A DNA stretch of 64,000 bases from Bog-793 sp050013835. Lineage in GTDB: Bacteria > Actinomycetota > Acidimicrobiia > Acidimicrobiales > Bog-793. Location: positions 62,001 through 126,000 of the forward strand of contig JBEKEM010000003.1 in the NCBI GenBank assembly GCA_050013835.1. Direction: 5' to 3'. Positions 54,140 through 63,737 of the stretch are shown here, piece after piece. The translations under genes were made by a program, and so were the position numbers. Within the stretch, counting starts at the first letter, position 1. Each line of letters starts with the position of its first letter. Below the pieces are notes generated by a model. That model was not told where the DNA came from. It saw nothing but the letters and a program-made list of their open reading frames with translations, and did not search any database.

Positions 54140-54293
54140 CTCGCCCGGATCGTTCAGTCTGGACGATTGGCGCGATTTGGCACTCCGTTCGCGGCCGTCG
54201 CACAACGGCACCTTGGGGGGCATGTCGGTCGGTACTGTGTTTCGCAGCATGTCTTTCGCCTACTGTCGCCGACGGCCCGCGTAGTAACAACCT

Positions 54294-56234
54294 ATGTCTC
54301 AGGACGACTTCCGCGAACAGTACGAGCGCCTTCGACGTCTCGTAGCAGACGGAGAGCCCCCAGAGCTCAGAGGATTCCTCGCGAACCCGGAGTCAACTAC
54401 TCGGCCACGAGCGCTTGGGAGTGTTGTCCCGCTCATCGGCCACCAGATGACACAACGCGGCGACGGGTTGATCGTCCCTGTACGAACACTCGGCGGGCGC
54501 CTCGCAGAAAGCACGATCAAATTCATGACCGCCACCGAGGTCTTCGGCAAGCAGATCCCGAGCGAGATCTCAGGCGGAATCTTCATAGGTGCGCACGATC
54601 CGGATGAGGTGCTAGGAGCTTGTGCTCAAATAATGGGATATCTCTACTTCGAGGCCTCACCGACAGATCAGCAGTTGAATAGGGCTCTCGTTCAATCTTT
54701 CTTGGCAAATGAGGCTCGCGACCGGGCGATACACCTTCTCGATGCTGAAGAATGGATCTTCCTTGCACCTCAGGCAGTCTTAGCGGTCGCGAAGCTTGCA
54801 ATCACCATCGGGCGAGTGCAGTTCGGCAGAACACCGGACCAAGCCCTGGGTGACGCCGTCGCTGCAACTCTTGCAATGGCTGCCGAGCTCAACGTCGGGC
54901 CACAAGACGAGAACGAGCCCACGGTTCTGAACTCAATCAGTCGATCGCTGGTGATGGATCTAGTCGCGAATCAGCTCTTCAACCGAACACTAGACCTCGG
55001 AACCGAACTGGCACGCTGGATGCGGACACGCGAACTTGCCAGGTCGGCGTTTCCAATCGAGACACAGAGATTCGACTCAATGTTTCTCCAAGCAACAGGC
55101 ACGACTCCCGACGTGTTGTTTGATGTGAGCTTGGCTCTTCTTCTCGTAGAGCAGCAGACAAAGATTGTCCGAATCGATCGAGGGCTCCTCAGCCAGCTCA
55201 ACCATCCCAAGGAACAGATCGAGTCAGCAATTCATCTGATCAGTTCGAAGCCGGATGACGGACTCGCAAGCACTATCCGTCAGGAGGACTCCGACGTTGG
55301 TCATCGCTGGGCCTACAACTGGCTACGGGCATCTCCCGTCATCGTCGATCCAAATGACAACCTCTTGATCCTCGGGCCACCTTTCCTAATAGAGCGTTCC
55401 TGCGGGAACGCCTTTCATCTTGTTGTCAAAGAGGAGATCAACCGACAAGAGTATGAAGGAGACGCGCTGGCTGCTAGGGAGGCAGAGCGCCTTCGGGGCC
55501 AATTCGGTTGGTATCTCGGTCACGTGGCCGAAGAGTACGCGCTGGACAGACTGTCAAATATTGCATCGCCTTGCGAAGGTCTCCAAAAGCGGTTGTGGCG
55601 CGAAAGCGAGCTGAAGACGTTCTGGCGAACTGGGCGATGCTGCGACGCACTTATCGACGAAGGAGACTGCTGGATCGCCGTGGAAGTGGTTAGCCATCGC
55701 GTCTCCAAGCCGGCAGCCGAAGGGGGTGACTGGGATGTTTTCCAAGGGGACGTCCGGATGACAATCGAGGACAAGGTGCCACAGCTTGATGCGACAATCG
55801 GCCGCCTAATCCCAAATGGCGGCGCACTTCCTGGTCAAAGAGTCAGAACTCCGGTGCCCAGGTATCAGCCTGTCATCGTTGCCGCGCATGGTTTCCCCTT
55901 CAACGCAGTGATCGCGGAGACCCTTCTCCGCAGGATCAAGGAACTCGCATTGCTGGAGAACGGACTCATATGGCCCCTCTGCGTAATCAGCATTGACGAC
56001 GTCGAACACCTCGAGAGCATCGTTGCCAGTGGTGGAGCCACCCTTGGTCAAATCTTCAGGGAGCGATTCGAGCGCGACGAATACCGGACACCAATGGACT
56101 ACTACCTGTCGCGCCGACACGGGCTATGGCGGCCAAAGTCCCTCCATCGGTCCATGGTTCGAGCGTTCGAACAAACCGGTAAAGCACTCGGTCTGGATAT
56201 TGGCTTGCTCAGCGGCGAGGGGCCAGAGAGCTAG
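54294..56234 (+). CDS. Unrecognised 646-aa protein, possible nuclease-like defence protein
   Basis: A large soluble protein that I cannot assign. GC content is lower than in the transfer genes before it, so it is probably a separate acquisition. The C-terminal third contains GRCCDALIDEGDCWIAVEVVSHRVS, in which D...E-V-V resembles the core of PD-(D/E)xK nucleases but without the lysine. The first 350 residues are helical (LAIHLL-type repeats, ALGDAVAATLAMAAELN). It lies between the transfer operon and McrBC, a usual location for defence cargo. Function unknown. Confidence 0.65.
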   Translation: MSQDDFREQYERLRRLVADGEPPELRGFLANPESTTRPRALGSVVPLIGHQMTQRGDGLIVPVRTLGGRLAESTIKFMTATEVFGKQIPSEISGGIFIGAHDPDEVLGACAQIMGYLYFEASPTDQQLNRALVQSFLANEARDRAIHLLDAEEWIFLAPQAVLAVAKLAITIGRVQFGRTPDQALGDAVAATLAMAAELNVGPQDENEPTVLNSISRSLVMDLVANQLFNRTLDLGTELARWMRTRELARSAFPIETQRFDSMFLQATGTTPDVLFDVSLALLLVEQQTKIVRIDRGLLSQLNHPKEQIESAIHLISSKPDDGLASTIRQEDSDVGHRWAYNWLRASPVIVDPNDNLLILGPPFLIERSCGNAFHLVVKEEINRQEYEGDALAAREAERLRGQFGWYLGHVAEEYALDRLSNIASPCEGLQKRLWRESELKTFWRTGRCCDALIDEGDCWIAVEVVSHRVSKPAAEGGDWDVFQGDVRMTIEDKVPQLDATIGRLIPNGGALPGQRVRTPVPRYQPVIVAAHGFPFNAVIAETLLRRIKELALLENGLIWPLCVISIDDVEHLESIVASGGATLGQIFRERFERDEYRTPMDYYLSRRHGLWRPKSLHRSMVRAFEQTGKALGLDIGLLSGEGPES

Positions 56235-56548
56235 GCAGGTTGGCCCGGTTAGACGATGCCGATCTGCTTGAGTAGAGAAGGCCAGCATTGGAGGGGTTCG
56301 GCTAAATAGGACGATGTCGGGGCATCGAGGAGTGCCCCTTATCGCCGGGACCGATCGGCACTTTGATGGCAGGCCCCAAATCGTCGATCCGGTACCGTAT
56401 CGCGGCTGTGCCGCGAGCACCTGGCTAGTGATCCATCCCGCCGCAGGGGCCAGCCAAACTAGCTCACTTCCCGCCAGAGCATCCCGCCGACCAGTTCGGT
56501 AGCGTTAACGCCCACCAGCGGAGAAACCGCCGGAACCAGGGGCGTCAC
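56235..56548. other. 314-bp gap ahead of mcrB
   Basis: No gene is supported. It should hold the promoter of mcrBC, but I see no convincing box, repeat or hairpin. Confidence 0.4.
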
Positions 56549-58792
56549 ATGGCGATTGCGACGGACTACATCGACCGGCCAGGGCTGAAGCTCTGCTACT
56601 CGGCTGCCCGACTGGCAGTCGAGCGGACGCTTCAGGAAGACGACTCGCTGTTCACCCCGGGTCAACCCATTTGGTCGCTGACCAACATCCGCGACCTCTA
56701 CGACCGCTTCGTTCGGCATCCCGATGCCTCTGCTGACACGTTTGAAACGAAATTCCGTCGCCAGTTGAATGGCGCACCAGCGGCAACTATCCAGCTCGCC
56801 GGGGAGCTCCTCTACATCCATTTCCTCGTCCCCGCGGATATGTCGGGCCACGCCAAGCGGACCCTCATCAATGAGGTGCTGTCCTGGTCGCCGAAACCGG
56901 TCACCGTTCCCGACGAGTTGGCGACGACGCTGGACGACGGGTTCGTGACTGCTGGGATGGCCTACAAGATTCGTCGCCCCATGCAGCTGTGGTTCATGCT
57001 TGACTTTTACAAGAACTGGAAGCAGCTCGAAGACGCAGAGCGAGCCCGCCTTCTCAAGGACCCGTGGGCTTTCAAAACCTGGGTCTGGGATATCCCCCTT
57101 CAAGGGGCCCAGTCCCAGCGAGAGGCCCTTCTGCACATCGTGCACCCCGAGACTTTCGAGGACATCGTTTCGCGGGACCACAAGCGCAAGATCGTCAACG
57201 CCTTCCACGACCGGATCTCAACCTCCGCCGATGATGTCGACCGACAACTGCTTGAGATCCGACAGAGCCTCACTGCTGAGGCCGGCCACCCGATCAGCCT
57301 TTACGTGGCGCCACTTCGAGGCCGGTGGCTCGACGACCAACCTTCGCCTTCGCCTTCATTATCGGGCTCCCAGCGCACCCCCCAGCGTGCCTGGCTGGTT
57401 CGGGGATCGAACGTAGATGGGCAAGATCTCGTCCCAGACTGGCTGAACCAGAGCTACTGCTCGGTGCGCTGGGTGGAGATCGGCGACGTCCTCCGGGGTA
57501 CGTCACGATCCCAGATCACCAGGCTCGTGAACGACGCGTATCCCGACGATCCTCCGGGCGCCCGTCGGGGCCACGTTGGCAACCTGGACCGCTTCCTGAA
57601 TCAGATGTCAGTCGGAGACCTCGTTGTCACTACCGACGGGTCGAAGGTTTACGTTGGCACGGTCACCTCGGACCCCGAGTACCTGAGTGGTGAGCTGGCA
57701 CCGCGGCGCCGTCAGGTGCATTGGGCCAACCCAATCTCACCGATCGGGCGAGACGAGCTCTCGGATGCAGCCTTCGCCAAACTGCGGACGCTTCTCACGG
57801 TCTCGGAGGTGACAGACGACATCGCCGAGTACGTCCAATTGGCTGGCATCGGGACCGAGGCCCCGACTGAGCCACCACCCGAGCGCGTCCATTTGCCGCA
57901 GCCCGACGAGGCGTTGACCGAGCGGCTGCTGCTCCCCCAGGAGTGGTTGGCGGAGATCGTCGAGCTTCTCGATGAGAAGCGGCAAGTCGTCTTCTACGGG
58001 CCACCCGGGACCGGCAAGACTTGGACGGCCATGCGGTTGGTCACCTACCTCACTCAGTCGGGAGGCGAGGTGCTACTGGTGCAGTTCCACCCCTCCTACG
58101 CCTACGAGGACTTCGTCGAAGGTTTCCGGCCACAGGCGGGCACCGACGGTCCGAGCGTACAGTTCGAACTGGTCCCTGGTCCTCTTCGCCAGTTCGCAGA
58201 CCTGGCTCGGGCGGACCGGGCGCATCCTTACATCCTCATCATCGATGAGATCAACCGCGCCAACTTGGCCAAGGTGTTCGGTGAGCTGTACTTCCTGATG
58301 GAATACCGCGATCAATCCGTTGCCCTCCAGTATTCGCCGTCAACGACGTTCACCTTGCCCGACAACCTCTTCGTCATCGGGACTATGAACACCGCCGACA
58401 GGTCCATCGCTTTGGTCGACGCTGCCATGCGCCGGCGCTTCTACTTCATACCGTTCCTCCCGAGCGAGGAGCCCATCAAGGGCTTGCTACGCCGCTGGCT
58501 CGAGCGGCGGGGACTCGACGAGACGCCTGCCGACCTGCTCGAAGAGCTCAACCGTCGGATCGACGACCCGGAGGCGGCCATCGGGCCCTCATATCTCATG
58601 GCTCAGTCGGCGGTCACCCCAGCCGGCCTCAAGCGGGTCTGGCGCCACGCCATCTTGCCGCTACTTGCTGAGCAGTACTACGGGCACCCCATCGACCTCG
58701 AACAGCGATTCGGATACGACTCGCTGCTTCGAGCGGTGACCGCCCAACCCGAGGCCGAGGGCGGCTTAGTGGAAGATTCTGAGCCCGGGTGA
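56549..58792 (+). CDS. mcrB: McrB-type GTPase of a modification-dependent restriction system
   Basis: A 747-aa protein. The C-terminal AAA+ motor has Walker A YGPPGTGKTW (about 490), Walker B ILIIDEINRANLAKVFGE, and the McrB signature GTMNTADRSIALVD. Residues 280-415 (WLVRGSNVDGQDLVPDWL, then NLDRFLNQMSVGDLVVTTDG and YVGTVTSDPEY) read like an EVE/PUA-type reader domain that would bind modified bases, and the first 250 residues are another helical domain. It pairs with McrC, whose start overlaps its stop. It cuts DNA with modified cytosines, as in phage or foreign methylated DNA. Confidence 0.92.
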   Translation: MAIATDYIDRPGLKLCYSAARLAVERTLQEDDSLFTPGQPIWSLTNIRDLYDRFVRHPDASADTFETKFRRQLNGAPAATIQLAGELLYIHFLVPADMSGHAKRTLINEVLSWSPKPVTVPDELATTLDDGFVTAGMAYKIRRPMQLWFMLDFYKNWKQLEDAERARLLKDPWAFKTWVWDIPLQGAQSQREALLHIVHPETFEDIVSRDHKRKIVNAFHDRISTSADDVDRQLLEIRQSLTAEAGHPISLYVAPLRGRWLDDQPSPSPSLSGSQRTPQRAWLVRGSNVDGQDLVPDWLNQSYCSVRWVEIGDVLRGTSRSQITRLVNDAYPDDPPGARRGHVGNLDRFLNQMSVGDLVVTTDGSKVYVGTVTSDPEYLSGELAPRRRQVHWANPISPIGRDELSDAAFAKLRTLLTVSEVTDDIAEYVQLAGIGTEAPTEPPPERVHLPQPDEALTERLLLPQEWLAEIVELLDEKRQVVFYGPPGTGKTWTAMRLVTYLTQSGGEVLLVQFHPSYAYEDFVEGFRPQAGTDGPSVQFELVPGPLRQFADLARADRAHPYILIIDEINRANLAKVFGELYFLMEYRDQSVALQYSPSTTFTLPDNLFVIGTMNTADRSIALVDAAMRRRFYFIPFLPSEEPIKGLLRRWLERRGLDETPADLLEELNRRIDDPEAAIGPSYLMAQSAVTPAGLKRVWRHAILPLLAEQYYGHPIDLEQRFGYDSLLRAVTAQPEAEGGLVEDSEPG

Positions 58793-60000
58793 TTCTTCAG
58801 CTTCGAGAATACGGTCCGCCGGTCACCGCGGAACTGAGGCCCGGCCAGGCTCTGGCGCTCCAGCGGTCTCGGGCCGTGACCGTGACCCCATCGGTCGAGC
58901 AGCCCGGCGCTTGGTCGGTGCGAGCCGCCCAACATGTCGGGGTCATCATGGTCGATGAAGAGCTCGAGGTCCGAATCCGCCCGAAGGTGCCCATTGACCG
59001 GCTGCTTTTCTTGGTGACCTTTGCCCGGGACGAGCGAGCCTGGCGCACCGACATCGTGGACCTCATTGTCAAGGACGACCTCGTCGCCTCTATGGGCTGG
59101 GCATTCGCCCAACACGCCGAGGCGGCACTGGCCCGAGGTGTACTTCAAAGCTACGTCCGCTTTGAGGAGGCACTGCAGGGCGTCCGGGGCCGGCTTCGGG
59201 AAGGCGACCAGCTCCGCCGCCACTTCGGGTTGCTTCTGCCGGTCGAAGTGGCCTACGACGACTACACCGTCGACATCGTCGAAAACCGCCTGCTGATGGC
59301 GGCATCCAGGCGTCTGCTCATGTTGCCCGGCCTGCCGGCAATCGTGAGGGCCCGGCTTCGCCACCTCACCGGGCGGCTGGATGGCGTTGGTGAGGTCGAG
59401 CGTCACCAAGTCCTCCAGGGCGTCCAATTCACACGGCTCAACGAGCGCTACCGGCCGGCGGTGCGACTCGCCCAGGCGATCCTCGCGGGGACCTCTCTTG
59501 AACAGGGTCTGGGGGCGTACCAGGGCGTGGCCTTTCTATTCGACATGAACCGGGTCTTCGAGGACTTCGTGACGGAGACACTCGGCCGGACCCTTGAGCG
59601 CATCGGCGGTCGGACCGACGCTCAGTATCCGGGCTTCCTCGATGAACGGGAGGCCATCGACATCAAGCCCGACCTCGTGTGGTGGCAGGGGGGCAAGTGC
59701 AGGGCGGTGATTGATGCCAAGTATAAAGCGACGCGAGTCGACGAAGTGCCGAACGCGGACGTCTACCAGGCGATGGCCTACAGTCTGGCCTTAGACGTCC
59801 GGCCCGCCTTCTTGGTTTATGCCGCCGGCAACGAGCTACCGGGTGAACACGTCGTCGTCCACAGCGATCTGCGTGTCGTAGTGGCGGCTCTGGACATCTC
59901 GGGGGCGCCAGCCGAGATCGTCGCTTCGGTGGTCGCCGTAGCCAACGAGATTGCAGATCGGACTCGAGCCGGCCCGCTCGTCGGCGTTGCCTCCCACTAA
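58789..60000 (+). CDS. mcrC: McrC nuclease subunit
   Basis: A 403-aa McrC. The N-terminal domain has AAQHVGVIMVDEELEVRIRPK, and the middle GLLLPVEVAYDDYTVDIVENRL is typical. The PD-(D/E)xK core is IDIKPDLVWW followed by CRAVIDAKYKATR, with D, D-A-K in place. It forms a complex with McrB hexamers and makes the cut. GTGA overlap with mcrB shows joint translation. Full length and intact. Confidence 0.92.
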   Translation: MILQLREYGPPVTAELRPGQALALQRSRAVTVTPSVEQPGAWSVRAAQHVGVIMVDEELEVRIRPKVPIDRLLFLVTFARDERAWRTDIVDLIVKDDLVASMGWAFAQHAEAALARGVLQSYVRFEEALQGVRGRLREGDQLRRHFGLLLPVEVAYDDYTVDIVENRLLMAASRRLLMLPGLPAIVRARLRHLTGRLDGVGEVERHQVLQGVQFTRLNERYRPAVRLAQAILAGTSLEQGLGAYQGVAFLFDMNRVFEDFVTETLGRTLERIGGRTDAQYPGFLDEREAIDIKPDLVWWQGGKCRAVIDAKYKATRVDEVPNADVYQAMAYSLALDVRPAFLVYAAGNELPGEHVVVHSDLRVVVAALDISGAPAEIVASVVAVANEIADRTRAGPLVGVASH

Positions 60001-60273
60001 TCCGATCCTCACCGAGGATGAAAGGGTCGCAAACTGCCAGCTTCTAGGTCCCTGGTGTGGCAGCAGGCGCCGGTATCGCCCACCAGCCCGGGCTGTCGCC
60101 CGCGCGTTTCGGGCGAGGAACACAGATTGACGTTCTCGATCGGCTCTGTGGACCGGACTTCAAAGCCTCATCCGAGTGCAGATTAGACGGCCTCGAGAGT
60201 TTGGCGAACGAAAGGGATTATTGTTGCTCCACTTCAGCCAGCCCAAACGATGGGCTATCCAAGAGCGAATGCG

Positions 60274-60987
60274 ATGAGTTGGCCCTCCGGACCTCTGCTC
60301 GGTTTCGACCTCGAGACGACAAGCGCTGACCCGTTCGAGGCGCGGATCGTTTCAGTCGGATTCGCGCACTTCGACAGTGGCGTGAAGACGGGAGCGGCGC
60401 ACCATCTCGTCGACCCAGGCGTTCCCATTCCGGCTGGGGCAACCGCGATTCACGGGATCACAAACGCGATGATCGCCAAAAGTGGGCTGACGCTCGCGGA
60501 GGGGATCCAACTCATCGTCGGATTACTCGAGCGGATGCAAGAGACCAACACTCCGATTGTGGGAATGAACATCGCGTTCGACCTGACGATCGTTGACTGC
60601 CTCGCACGCCGCCTTAACGGCGAGGGACTTCTTGAGCGGGGGTGGCATGGACCCGTCATTGATGTCTGCGTGATTGACCGACATGTCGATAAGTGGAGAG
60701 GAGGAAAACGGCGCCTTGGCGACCTCTGCACAACGTACGGAGTGACCCTTGACAATGCGCACGAGGCAGAAGCCGACACTGCCGCGAGCGTCGAGGTGTT
60801 GCTCGCTCTTGTTCGAAAATACCCAGATCTCGCTGTTGCCGAGCTAACGAGTCTGATGAGAGATCAGGCGATCTGGCGGCGCGAATGGCACACAGACCTG
60901 AGCGCTTATTTCGTGAAGCACGGGCGCCGCGCCCTTCCACCTCATGAAGGCGACTGGCCGATCATGCGCAGCCCGGGCGCTTCTTAG
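60274..60987 (+). CDS. DnaQ-like 3'-5' exonuclease
   Basis: A 237-aa protein starting at ATG 60274 (an ATG at 60250 adds eight residues). Exo I is LLGFDLETTSADPFEARIV, Exo II VGMNIAFDLTIVDCLARR and Exo III AHEAEADTAASVEVL, so all DEDDh acidic residues are visible and HEAEAD supplies the histidine. Related to the polymerase III epsilon domain but without a polymerase partner, it may degrade single-stranded DNA. It is a solitary gene between McrBC and the J-domain gene. Roles in defence or in element maintenance are both possible. Confidence 0.82.
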   Translation: MSWPSGPLLGFDLETTSADPFEARIVSVGFAHFDSGVKTGAAHHLVDPGVPIPAGATAIHGITNAMIAKSGLTLAEGIQLIVGLLERMQETNTPIVGMNIAFDLTIVDCLARRLNGEGLLERGWHGPVIDVCVIDRHVDKWRGGKRRLGDLCTTYGVTLDNAHEAEADTAASVEVLLALVRKYPDLAVAELTSLMRDQAIWRREWHTDLSAYFVKHGRRALPPHEGDWPIMRSPGAS

Positions 60988-61190
60988 TCGGAGCCGCAGG
61001 TCGGTACGCACGCCGCCGCTGCAAGTCGTCGGTCAGGCCCGCGCGCGATGAACAGATCGCACGTCAACGGGAAGCCCGGGCTTTCGTCCGCTCCGAACAT
61101 ATGAGTACCGGTTACCGGACCCACTCCCCCGAGCGAACCGAGGGGACGTCGGTCCAGTCCGTTTAGAGATCGCCGTGAAAGACTGTCTGA

Positions 61191-62144
61191 ATGGCGGGCT
61201 ACTCCTTCTACGAGGTTCTGAACGTCCCGAAGGACGCAACCCAAGACCAGATCCAGTCCGCTTATCGAGCCCTGCTAAAGCAGGTTCACCCCGACATGGG
61301 CGGTACCGCGGGCATGCTCGATTTTCTCCAACGTGTTTATGAGGTGTTGTCGGACCCTGCCAAACGTCGAGCGTACGACGAGCAGCTCGCGCGGGGTGAA
61401 GCAGCTGGAGCCAACTGGACGTCACGCGATGACCACACCGGCTCCGCCGATGCAACAGACAGCCACCAAGAAAGCAACTGGAACAGTCACCAAGCATCCA
61501 CGAACTTCCGAGCGTTGACCGGCATTCCATTTGAGCTGTTCTTGGCAGACGTCTTCGAGAGGCGAGGATGCAAGGTGTTTCACAGACCGTCTGCCGCGTT
61601 GGTCGACATCGCCATCAGAAGTTTGGCCGGCGGTCTAACGGTTGTGTCTGTGACGTCATCCATCAACCGGATCCCCCCTCGATTCCTCTGGGAAATCGAT
61701 TGGGCTCGCAAGCACGTGAAAGCAGACGCGGCCATGGTGATCACAAACTCGACGTTTACTCCCGCGGCAATTAGAGACTCTTGGTCCTACCAAGTGCATC
61801 TCTGGGACTGTGATCGACTGGCTGCTTTCCTAGGCGGCACCGATAAGGGCGCGTGGAGTCCGTCTCAGGTTTCACCCGCAGGCGCTAAGGAGAACCAAGC
61901 GGAACCTCAATGGTCATCGCAGCAGTACGTACGACAAGAGAGTCAGACTCCCCAACGTGCACAGTCCATGAATGTTGTCCACAGTCACCCCGAGGCCACT
62001 CTGCTCCTTGTTGGGCTGGTTGGGGCTGCTGTCTTCAGCAAACTCCCCTTCTTGGAGCTAGCAGCTTGGCTTCTATCCATTATTGCCTTGGTTCTGCTGT
62101 TCGGACGCCGGCGCGGTCGCGGGCGTGGCAGCCGGCGACGTTAG
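61191..62144 (+). CDS. J-domain fused to degenerate Mrr-like nuclease domain and C-terminal membrane helices
   Basis: A 317-aa protein. Residues 4-65 are a J domain (YEVLNVPKDATQDQIQSAYR, with HPD at 33-35, then YEVLSDPAKRRAYDE). Residues about 105-205 resemble the Mrr restriction domain (TGIPFELFLADVFERRGCKV, then VDIAIRSLAGGLTVVSVTSS) but the usual Q-x-K catalytic end is replaced by VSVTSS, so cutting activity is doubtful. The C-terminus has two hydrophobic segments (TLLLVGLVGAAVF, AWLLSIIALVLLF) and a basic tail. This combination would tie Hsp70 recruitment to DNA binding at the membrane. Possibly a defence sensor; function not known. Confidence 0.72.
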   Translation: MAGYSFYEVLNVPKDATQDQIQSAYRALLKQVHPDMGGTAGMLDFLQRVYEVLSDPAKRRAYDEQLARGEAAGANWTSRDDHTGSADATDSHQESNWNSHQASTNFRALTGIPFELFLADVFERRGCKVFHRPSAALVDIAIRSLAGGLTVVSVTSSINRIPPRFLWEIDWARKHVKADAAMVITNSTFTPAAIRDSWSYQVHLWDCDRLAAFLGGTDKGAWSPSQVSPAGAKENQAEPQWSSQQYVRQESQTPQRAQSMNVVHSHPEATLLLVGLVGAAVFSKLPFLELAAWLLSIIALVLLFGRRRGRGRGSRRR

Positions 62145-62242
62145 CCGCGTCAAGCAGACGCGGTGCCCTCGAAACCCGACAGACACGATGTCCTGACGCT
62201 TGCTTGCCTTGAGCGGAGAGCGTGTCAATGGCGGCATAGACC

Positions 62243-63433
62243 TCAGCCTGCGGGTGCACCTGCAGGAAGCTCTGCTGGCTCCATCGCTGCAAGGAGTGCT
62301 GCCTTCTTTGTCGGGTTGAGCACCTGCCCCATGATCTCGGCAGCAGCCCGGTCCCGTTGTTCGATGACATGGGCATATACCCGGAGAGTGAGCGAGGGGT
62401 CGGTGTGGCCGAGCCGTTCTGCAACGGTTCGGATGTCCACACCAGCTCCGATGAGTTGGGTTGCTGTGAAGTGCCGGAGGTCGTGCAGTCGGACACTCGG
62501 TGCTCCGACTGCATCCCGGACTCGGATGAAGAACGAGGTGACGTTGTCGGGCCGGAAGGGAGTCGTTGCCTCCACGAAGGGGGAGAAGACGAACGCATCT
62601 TTGGCGAGCTTTGCTCCTGCCTCTTTCGCCCACTCGTCCACCTGGGCCCGGTACTCGGTGAGGAGGGCGATGCCAACAGCATCGAGAGCTACCTTCCGGG
62701 CCCGGTCGGTCTTGGTCGACTTCTCGGCCAGGCCACCCGGCACGACAACAACGGACCGGGAGACCTCAACGATGCCGAGCGTCAGGTCGAGGTCGGTCCA
62801 GCGAAGAGCGCACAGCTCCCCCCGGCGCATCCCAGTAAGCGCAGCGAGCATGAAGAACGGAGCAAGCCGAGGGTCCCGGTTCTCGGCCTCTTCAATCACC
62901 TGCCGGACGACTTCGACAGACGGAGCACTCACCTGGGTGCGAGGCACCCGAGGGGGCTTTGCCATCTGGGCAACGTTCGTCTTCACCCATCCCCAGCGGA
63001 CAGCCTGGTGGAGGGCAGCCGAGATGATGGCGTGGTGGTTCCGAATCGTCTTGGTGGACTTCCCACTTGCCTTCATGGCCCCGTAGAGGTCGTCGAGGTG
63101 CTTGGCCGTGAGAGCAGTGAGCGGCACCTTCTCGAGCCGGGGGCGGATCGTCCGCTTGATCTGTGCCTGGTAGGTCCGGAGGGTTGTGGGCGAGAGGTCG
63201 AGCCGCTCGCACTCTTCGAGCCACTGATCGAGGAGCTGGCCGAAGGTCGCTCCCACACCGTCCACCGCTGGAGCCTGCTGGTCAATGAGGTCACGGAGGG
63301 CTGAGTCGGCATCTCTCGCTGTGCCGTGGAACGTCTTCGAGATGAGGCCGTACCTGCCGGAGACGGGGTTCTTCCCAGTGGAGACCCGTAGCTCCCAGAC
63401 ACCCTTCCGAAGTTCCCGCTTCGACCCCCGCAC
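62243..63433 (-). CDS. int: Tyrosine integrase of the element
   Basis: A 396-aa phage-type integrase. The N-terminal arm-binding region (KGVWELRVSTGKNPVSGRYG) and SAM-like core-binding domain (TFGQLLDQWLEECERLDLSP) precede the catalytic domain. The catalytic set is complete: R in ALTGMRRGELCALRW, H-x-x-R in LHDLRHFTATQL, LGHTDPS and the nucleophile Y in LRVYAHV. It lies 112 bp from the tRNA-fMet gene, on the same strand, as in many tRNA-targeting elements. It would join att sites at 15545-15563 and 63571-63589. A basic 3' extension is absent. Confidence 0.95.
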   Translation of the reverse strand: MRGSKRELRKGVWELRVSTGKNPVSGRYGLISKTFHGTARDADSALRDLIDQQAPAVDGVGATFGQLLDQWLEECERLDLSPTTLRTYQAQIKRTIRPRLEKVPLTALTAKHLDDLYGAMKASGKSTKTIRNHHAIISAALHQAVRWGWVKTNVAQMAKPPRVPRTQVSAPSVEVVRQVIEEAENRDPRLAPFFMLAALTGMRRGELCALRWTDLDLTLGIVEVSRSVVVVPGGLAEKSTKTDRARKVALDAVGIALLTEYRAQVDEWAKEAGAKLAKDAFVFSPFVEATTPFRPDNVTSFFIRVRDAVGAPSVRLHDLRHFTATQLIGAGVDIRTVAERLGHTDPSLTLRVYAHVIEQRDRAAAEIMGQVLNPTKKAALLAAMEPAELPAGAPAG

Positions 63434-63460
63434 GAAGACCAGCGTAGCGAAGCCTCAGGC

Positions 63461-63487
63461 GAGTTTTTGGGATTGATTTTGGGATGG
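63461..63487 (+). repeat. Paired TTTTGGGAT motifs near right end (possible integrase arm site)
   Basis: Two copies of T(4-5)GGGAT lie between the integrase start and the right att site, matching the pair at 15688-15712 except for one indel and a GA insertion. They are likely arm-type sites or related binding sites. Confidence 0.4.
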
Positions 63488-63544
63488 CAGCCCGGGAATT
63501 GGAAGAGCCGGTCCCTAAAGACCGGCCCTGACCTGCTCTTTTCT

Positions 63545-63621
<77 letters not shown>

Positions 63622-63737
63622 GTGCACTGAGGATCAGATTTTACCATCACCACCCGGCCGGCGACCGGGCTGCAGAGGACCTCTACCCGTGCGAACGGGC
63701 TCCCGGCGCCGCTGCGGTCGGAGGGGTGCGGGTCCTA

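Noticed and set aside
15600..63500. CRISPR array or cas genes within the defence-rich element
   Set aside because: No regularly spaced repeats and no cas-like protein were seen on either strand.
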